NCBI GenBank assembly: GCA_950097015.1
Contig: CATNEN010000037.1
Span: 62,001-126,000, forward strand
Reading direction: 5' to 3'
Source: Macrostomum hystrix
Lineage: Eukaryota; Platyhelminthes; Macrostomidae
Length of the DNA stretch: 64,000 bases
How positions within the stretch are numbered: position 1 is the stretch's first letter; the number at the start of each line of letters is the position of its first letter. Below the pieces are notes generated by a model. That model searched no databases. It was not told where the DNA came from and saw only the letters and a list, made by a program, of their open reading frames with translations. Made by a program: the position numbers and the translations under genes. Of the stretch, positions 59,101-64,000 are shown piece by piece.

Positions 59101-62100
59101 AGCTCCTCTGTTAGTACCTTCTGGTGCTCAACTGAGAATACTCGACCTAGTACAACCAGCCAGGAGCGATCTCTTCGCGTGCCTTCGTCAAGCAGGATTG
59201 AGAACGGCGCAGTTCTCAACTCCTCGGTCATCGATTTTTTCGCATAAGGTCCTAATGCCTCGCATATGATGTACGCTGTTTTTGTTCTGCAGCAGGAGTA
59301 ATCCTCAGCAATTTTGCTGTCTGAGAACGCAACAGGAAGTACCTTGGCCAGCTCATCCATGAAGCGAAAGGAAACATCCTTCTTGACGATTGTAGTGCAC
59401 AACCGAAGGCATGCCTCCATCTGCTGATCAGAAGCTTTGTCGCGTCTTGACTCGCCAGCATAAGCAAAAAAAGATGTGATTGACTGTTGCTGGTTGCTCT
59501 TGCCCATTGGGTTTTGCAGATGACCGGCGGCAGCCTTGTGCTTCGCCCCATCAGCATGCTGGCGCAATGTACTTATTCCGTGCAACGAAACTACCACGGT
59601 CTTCTGGCAAACGTTGCAGTAACCTTCGTCCAGCTTTTTCACTTGGGCGTCACAGTTTTGTAGGCACCATTGGCCAATTTCTAGACCATTTCAGTCTTTT
59701 TCTCTTAGCCAAGATTCAGAAAACTTAGTTTTACGTTGATAATCCGAAGCAATACTCATTGATTGGCTGAAATTTGAATCAGATGGCATTAGAAGTTGGA
59801 ACTGCCAACAAAAGACCATGGTATACACGCAGACTTAACATAAACTGAATGTAAATTATTGAAAAGAATGTTGATGATATGTTCAAATTGTCCAAAAAGT
59901 GTTTTTGAGCAGATAGTGACATTTATTAGTATATTTCAAAAATAGTGCAGGTGTCGTCACACTGGTGGCTGGCAAACATCTAGAGATAGGTGTCATTAGC
60001 CGTCCTATCGGGATCATCTTTAAGATTTTCTCAACTTTATTCAGAATCCAGAATTTTTTTAAAAGTCTTGAATATTTCACAAACCAATAATAACGATAGT
60101 ATTTACAGAAGGGCTGTAGGAAATGATGGCATTCACATAATTTAGTGACAGTTGACCCGCTGCCAGCGAGGAAGCAATTCTGCCCCATTCCACTGACTCC
60201 TGAGCATCCATACTTTACGCAGGCACTCGCTCACACAGGTGTGTACATCTGCTCTCATCGTCAGGCAGTGTACACTCTCACTTTGCTTTGGAGGTTGGCC
60301 CTCAAGGTCGTAAAATTTCACGACAAGCCCCCAAGCCTTCTCTCCGAGGCTGCGCCCCAAGTGAATGCGGCCTCACCGTGGAATCGAGCTTAAGGACCTT
60401 GGTCCGAGATGCACACGCGTTAGGTTTATAATTGATCGTCTGTGAATATAATTGTTGTTTGTTTAAGAGCAATGCAAATTTGAGATAAGTTTTCATCGTT
60501 ATCTTAGATCGGTATTTTTTATACTGGACTTGCAGTACGCAGAAAATTTATTATATTTTTAAGGATACATGATTTTACGATGGTTGGCAGCTAGGCAATA
60601 TAATCCAGTTCTTGTTGAATTTACCGGCTAGGAAATATTCAGATGGACAATAATCGTTATCTTTCCTCTAGTGCATTTTCATCCTTTTTTATTTCGTGAC
60701 CTTGGTCGGCTAGTAATAAACATGCAGTCTAACAATCTGCTTCTATTTACAAGCTGCCAGCGTTTATAAAGCAATAAAATAGGAATGGAAAATGAATAAA
60801 ACACTTGCATAGGTGGTTGCTGATTTAAACAACTCTTGTTTGACTAGGCATCTGTCCAAGGCAAGGCACATTGTGAAAGAATTTACGCAATGAAGCTAAT
60901 CGCTGTTTTAACAATGAGCCTGTTGTTGACATATGCGTCAGGCTGCGGCAGACGTTGGTGCAAGTACAGACCGCTTTTGAGGCCTTGTTTAAACGACAGC
61001 CTGTCGTCAACTCGATGGTACTCGCCTAGCTTGCAAAGCTGCGCGTTGAAAGTCAAGACCAGCTGGCCAGAGGATCCAGTGTTACAGTGGAACAGTGGTA
61101 CAGGTGTTTGCTCAATATTTCACTACCAGCAGGTTTGTCGTTTGATCCGAGCGACAGTCGAGGCCGTCACTAGTAGCTGTATGATCTATCGAGCCAGTGC
61201 ATTGGCTAGTTGCGGCGCATTGATGATGCTGGACACTCAATTCCTTGGTGTCTGGTTGGCTGGTGGCAGCTGGCAGTTCAGCAATTTGATTTGCCAAGAT
61301 CTGGATAGCGATTATCGTATGCAGGCTGTTAACTTGCAGTGGACTGGTGAGGGCGCCTTATTTGACGGAGTCTCGTCTTATGCGCTAATTAACGACAGTC
61401 GCTTAGTTTCCAACGCTACTGCATCGCATTTCACTTGGCTAATGCGACTCAAGAGGGAGCCCAGAATTCAGCCATTCTTGGAAGCCGTTTCGTGCTCAGA
61501 TTTTACGGCATTTTTTCCGCATCTCTGGGAATTCGACACACCCGGCCGGCTGGACTTTAGTAAGCGCGGGCCGGCGTCCGAAGAGGCTAATTACGTCATA
61601 CTTTCCAACCAAAGTCTCTTGCCGGTTGATAATAACGCTTGGTTAAATATTGGAGTTACTGTCGGCCCAACCGTGGCGGCCACGCATTTCTTTGCTAACG
61701 GCGCCTTACATTCTGCTGGCGAAATCTTTATAGAAGTCAGCCGAGTTTATCCGTGCCTGGTGATGTCCGTTGGTCGCAGGTTCGCTGGCCAAGGCATCTC
61801 ATTGAAGGGTGTTGTTAGGGCTGTTGCCATTGCCAACGAGTCCATGTCGGAGCAGCAGATTCGAGACTTCTTTAACGCTTTGCCTTGAAAATCTGAATTT
61901 AGTAGTTTTTTCTCACTCGGTTTTATTTCGTCTTTGCCCATGCATTCTAAACATTCTACGCGCTAACAAAACACAGATCTTGGCTCGCGGATCTAAAAAA
62001 AGCGAACAACTCCGACGTCAGCTGATGTCGGCTGGCTGTGCGGCTGCCGACGAATCATTAATAAGTTCGACCGCGTCAACAACTGACCCTGCAGGCTTAG

Positions 62101-63566
62101 ACAAAGCTCTCGCAATCAAGCAGAAACTGCTAGAGTACGATCGCAATAGCGCTCGTCGCACTAAAGTCATCGACGACCAGATGGACTATTTTGAAACTGA
62201 TGCCGTCTGGCTTTCAGACGCCGAGCGGTCTAAACTGCGCCAACGCGAAAATGCCCTCCATCAGCAGAGACACAAGTCTCGACTGGAGCGTCGGCCAGTG
62301 TACGACTTTGCCGGCCGACGCCTCGTGGAGGACTCTGATCCAGCAGCTATGGGACACATCGACCCGGAGCAGGACGCTGTGCTGCGCGAGATTGCCGAGG
62401 CTAGAACTAGGGCTGGTGAGTACACTACTACTAGTAGTTTTATTGCTACAGCCTTTGTGGCGCTCCATTGCACTATTATTTAGCTAAATGTTGATTTTCT
62501 GTAGGATGTCTAAAGCAGATTTCTGTAGATATCTGTGGGATTCTGTAAATTTCTGTAAATTTCTGTAGATATCTGTGGGATTCTGTAAATTTCTGTAGAT
62601 ATCTGTGGGATTCTGTAAATTTCTTTAGATGCCAGTGATAATCAGTGTATTTCTGTAATGTTTGTATTATTCTGTAAATTTTTGTAGATGTCTGTAGCAT
62701 TTTAATCTTCTAAGGATTATGTTGTCAATGTTTGTATGTTCTGTAGGGTTCTGTAAAATTCTGTAAACGTCTGTCGGTCGCTTCGCTCTACAATTCTGAA
62801 GGTATTCAGTAGATTGTAGGAATTCTTATATCTCTATAAGTTGTGTCTCTAAAATGCCTTTAGAGTTTTAGTAGAAGTAATTTTCTAAGTTTTATAGTAA
62901 ACTAATCTGTGGGATAAGTTTTTTTGCTTGCGTTGAAATTTGTAAAAATAAAATTACAAAAAGTAGCTAATAACCGAAAAGCTTATATTTCTACTGCCAG
63001 TAGCTTATATAGCATTTTCTTAATTCAACCACCCAGCTCAAGGCCATCGGGCAGCCGCAGGCGCCGCCGATGATGCTGCCGCCGCCGCCGGTCCGAACTG
63101 GTCTAGCGAAGATTTCCCGTTGGCCAATCCGGCCGTCTCCTGTCGGCCCGAGTTTGTCGCCGACGTTAAGAAAGACGGCCGGGACAAGCAACGGGAGCCT
63201 GGTGTTGTCAAGCAAACCGCGCCAGATTCCAAGCGGGCTGCCCTGCGCCTCCAGGATGGCGATCTGCGCGAACTGCGCGACGACGGCCTCTGCCTGAGCA
63301 TGCACCAGCCGTGGGCCTCCCTCCTAGTCCTGGGCATCAAGCTGCACGAAGGTCGCAGTTGGTATTCAGCGCACCGGGGCCGGCTCTGGATCGCCGCCAC
63401 CGCCAGGCGACCCAACGACGATGAGGTGGCAGCCGTGTTGGCCGACAGTCGGCTGAGAATGCCGGAGGCTAACTTTCCGTCCGCATTTCCAACCGGCTGC
63501 CTGCTTGGCTGCGTTCACGTCGACGAGGTGCTGCCACAGGACGAGTATAGGGAGCGATTTCCGCAG
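56196..63566 (+). CDS. TRIP4: Activating signal cointegrator 1 (TRIP4/ASC-1), 3' end outside window
   Basis: Exons 56196-56735, 61977-62415 and 63037-63566 join in phases 0 and 1 and end at CAG|GTAGAA, with the C terminus beyond 64,000. About 503 residues are visible of the roughly 580 usual. The start is in good context (AAACATG). Residues about 131-168 form the C2HC5-type zinc finger (HHCDC, NNCMSCGRIVC, GPCMFCGE). The middle exon has the family's ILARGSKKSEQLRRQLM and VIDDQMDYFETDAVWLS-like stretches and DFAGRR. Residues from about 411 form the ASCH domain (LCLSMHQPWASLLVLGIKLH, EGRSWYSAHRGRLWIAATA). Known for the family: TRIP4 is a subunit of the ASC-1 complex with ASCC helicase partners, acting in transcription co-activation and ribosome quality control, in nucleus and cytoplasm. 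Two other genes sit in its 5.2 kb first intron. Confidence 0.93.
57318..59759 (-). pseudogene. hAT-type transposase gene, disrupted, nested in TRIP4 intron 1
   Basis: Exons about 58985-59759, 58700-58904 and 57318-58611 have consensus splice sites. The N-terminal start MSIASDYQRKTKFSESWL leads to a BED-like zinc finger (YCNVCQKTV ... LRQHADGAKHKAA). The RNase H-like core follows (PFSILLDEGT, MTDNCNAMRG, then GCSLHHIHNS in a shifted frame). The hAT dimerisation region is FWAALPCEEFPLLARLG and NADSERVIKLIANNLTKQRN. The tail is Lys-rich and ends in TGA. Breaks: in-frame TGA at 59691-59693, and one-base losses in the runs at 58836-58839, 58118-58123 and around 57471-57484. No terminal inverted repeats were found, so it may be an old domesticated gene gone bad rather than a mobile copy. 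All three frameshifts are in homopolymers, so assembly error could explain them but not the TGA. Confidence 0.85.
60130..60430 (-). mobile_element. SINE-like element in TRIP4 intron 1
   Basis: On the minus strand, CTAACGCGTGTGCATCTCGG and AAGCTCGATTCCACGG resemble the tRNA A-box/anticodon region and B box. The body contains GGCTTGGGGGCTTGTCGTGA. Related fragments lie near 31110, 37570 and 54890. Confidence 0.55.
60763..60770 (+). promoter_or_regulatory. Possible TATA box for the nested LamG-like gene
   Basis: TTTATAAA lies about 120 bases before the ATG at 60890. An intronless nested gene needs its own promoter, and this is the best candidate. Confidence 0.4.
60890..61888 (+). CDS. Secreted LamG-like (concanavalin fold) protein, single exon, nested in TRIP4 intron 1
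   Basis: Intronless ORF of 332 codons. The signal peptide is MKLIAVLTMSLLLTYASG. Residues about 19-120 are Cys-rich (GCGRRWC, RPCLND, LQSCAL, GVCSIFHYQQVC) and loosely resemble a PAN/apple-like module; this is weak. Residues about 150-332 look like a LamG-like jelly roll: LQWTGEGALFDGVSSYALIN, HFTWLMRLKR, WEFDTPGRLDFS, NNAWLNIGVTV, SVGRRF, LKGVVRAVAIANESMSEQQI. No TM segment. The stop at 61886-61888 is only about 88 bases before the acceptor of TRIP4 exon 2. Same strand as the host. It could be a retrogene. Extracellular binding is inferred and no ligand can be named. Confidence 0.82.
   Translation: MKLIAVLTMSLLLTYASGCGRRWCKYRPLLRPCLNDSLSSTRWYSPSLQSCALKVKTSWPEDPVLQWNSGTGVCSIFHYQQVCRLIRATVEAVTSSCMIYRASALASCGALMMLDTQFLGVWLAGGSWQFSNLICQDLDSDYRMQAVNLQWTGEGALFDGVSSYALINDSRLVSNATASHFTWLMRLKREPRIQPFLEAVSCSDFTAFFPHLWEFDTPGRLDFSKRGPASEEANYVILSNQSLLPVDNNAWLNIGVTVGPTVAATHFFANGALHSAGEIFIEVSRVYPCLVMSVGRRFAGQGISLKGVVRAVAIANESMSEQQIRDFFNALP
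62495..62790. repeat. Degenerate tandem repeat (TCTGTAAATTTCTGTAGATA)
   Basis: Irregular copies of about 10- and 30-bp periods lie in TRIP4 intron 2, beginning about 80 bases after the donor. Confidence 0.85.
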
Positions 63567-63789
63567 GTAGAACTGTGTTCGAATTCTTTTTCAATTCTAA
63601 CCTGTCAAAATTGGTATACTTCTCACTTTTTACTTTATCCCTGTTCTTTCTATTACGAATTTCCCTCCTGTTGAAATTTCATTCCATAAATCAACAATTT
63701 ATCAGTTTCTTTAAATCTCCTAATTCTCATATTATATTCTATCACACGCTCCAATTATCTCTCTTTTCTCCTGTTTCATAAATCTCCTC

Positions 63790-64000
63790 TTTCTCACCTT
63801 CTAAATATCTCCCATTGCTCACATTCCATAAATCTCTCATTGCTCACATTCCATAAATCTCCCATTGCTCAAATACCATAAATCTCCCATTGCTCACATT
63901 CCATAAATCTCTCATTGCTCACATTCCATAAATCTCCCATTGCTCAAATACCATAAATCTCCCATTGCTCACATTCCATAAATCTCTCATTGCTCACATT
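63790..64000. repeat. 25-26-bp minisatellite continuing past the window
   Basis: Unit CATTGCTCACATTCCATAAA plus TCTCC or TCTCT, starting about 225 bases after the last TRIP4 donor in the window. Array length is unknown because the window ends inside it. Confidence 0.95.

Overview
The window is nuclear DNA from an invertebrate animal. Genes are split by GT-AG introns with good splice signals. The families present are animal ones: cadherin repeats, C-type lectin plus CCP/sushi domains, an SMP-C2 lipid-transfer protein and TRIP4/ASC-1. tRNA-derived SINEs, hAT elements and very many minisatellites complete the picture. The style suggests a lophotrochozoan, possibly a flatworm, but the species cannot be fixed from the sequence.

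Layout. 1-14,994 (minus): a giant secreted/extracellular cadherin. Thirty-eight in-frame exons were traced (about 3,350 residues) and the gene runs off the left edge. 16,402-22,585 (minus): a tandem paralogue of its first 15 exons. It has its own signal-peptide exon, a chimeric 3' end, and a nonsense codon plus frameshifts, so it is called a pseudogene. 22,586-26,962: intergenic, with a 1.5 kb 25-bp minisatellite. 26,963-32,466 (plus): a type I membrane protein with signal peptide, C-type lectin domain, four CCPs and a TM segment, with two alternative signal-peptide exons. 32,800-34,644 (plus): three further exons that fit it in phase as an alternative 3' end, or belong to another gene. 35,487-36,764 (minus): a small unidentified coiled-coil protein. 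39,730-52,780 (minus): a C2CD2/TMEM24-like ER-anchored SMP-C2 protein in nine or ten exons. 56,196-63,566+ (plus): TRIP4, open to the right. Its first intron holds a decayed hAT transposase gene (minus) and an intronless secreted LamG-like gene (plus).

Two patterns stand out. First, in the right two thirds almost every intron carries its own private minisatellite (units 14-32 bp), often running from near the donor to near the acceptor. The cadherin introns lack them. Second, the giant cadherin switches from canonical DxNDNxP linkers near the N terminus to about 20 repeats whose linker reads RNLxxP, with introns at the same two places in most repeats. Two small hAT elements with perfect 8-bp target duplications carry a tandem array as their whole interior.

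Exon coordinates were read by eye. Splice phases add up across each model, but single-base errors at exon edges are possible.
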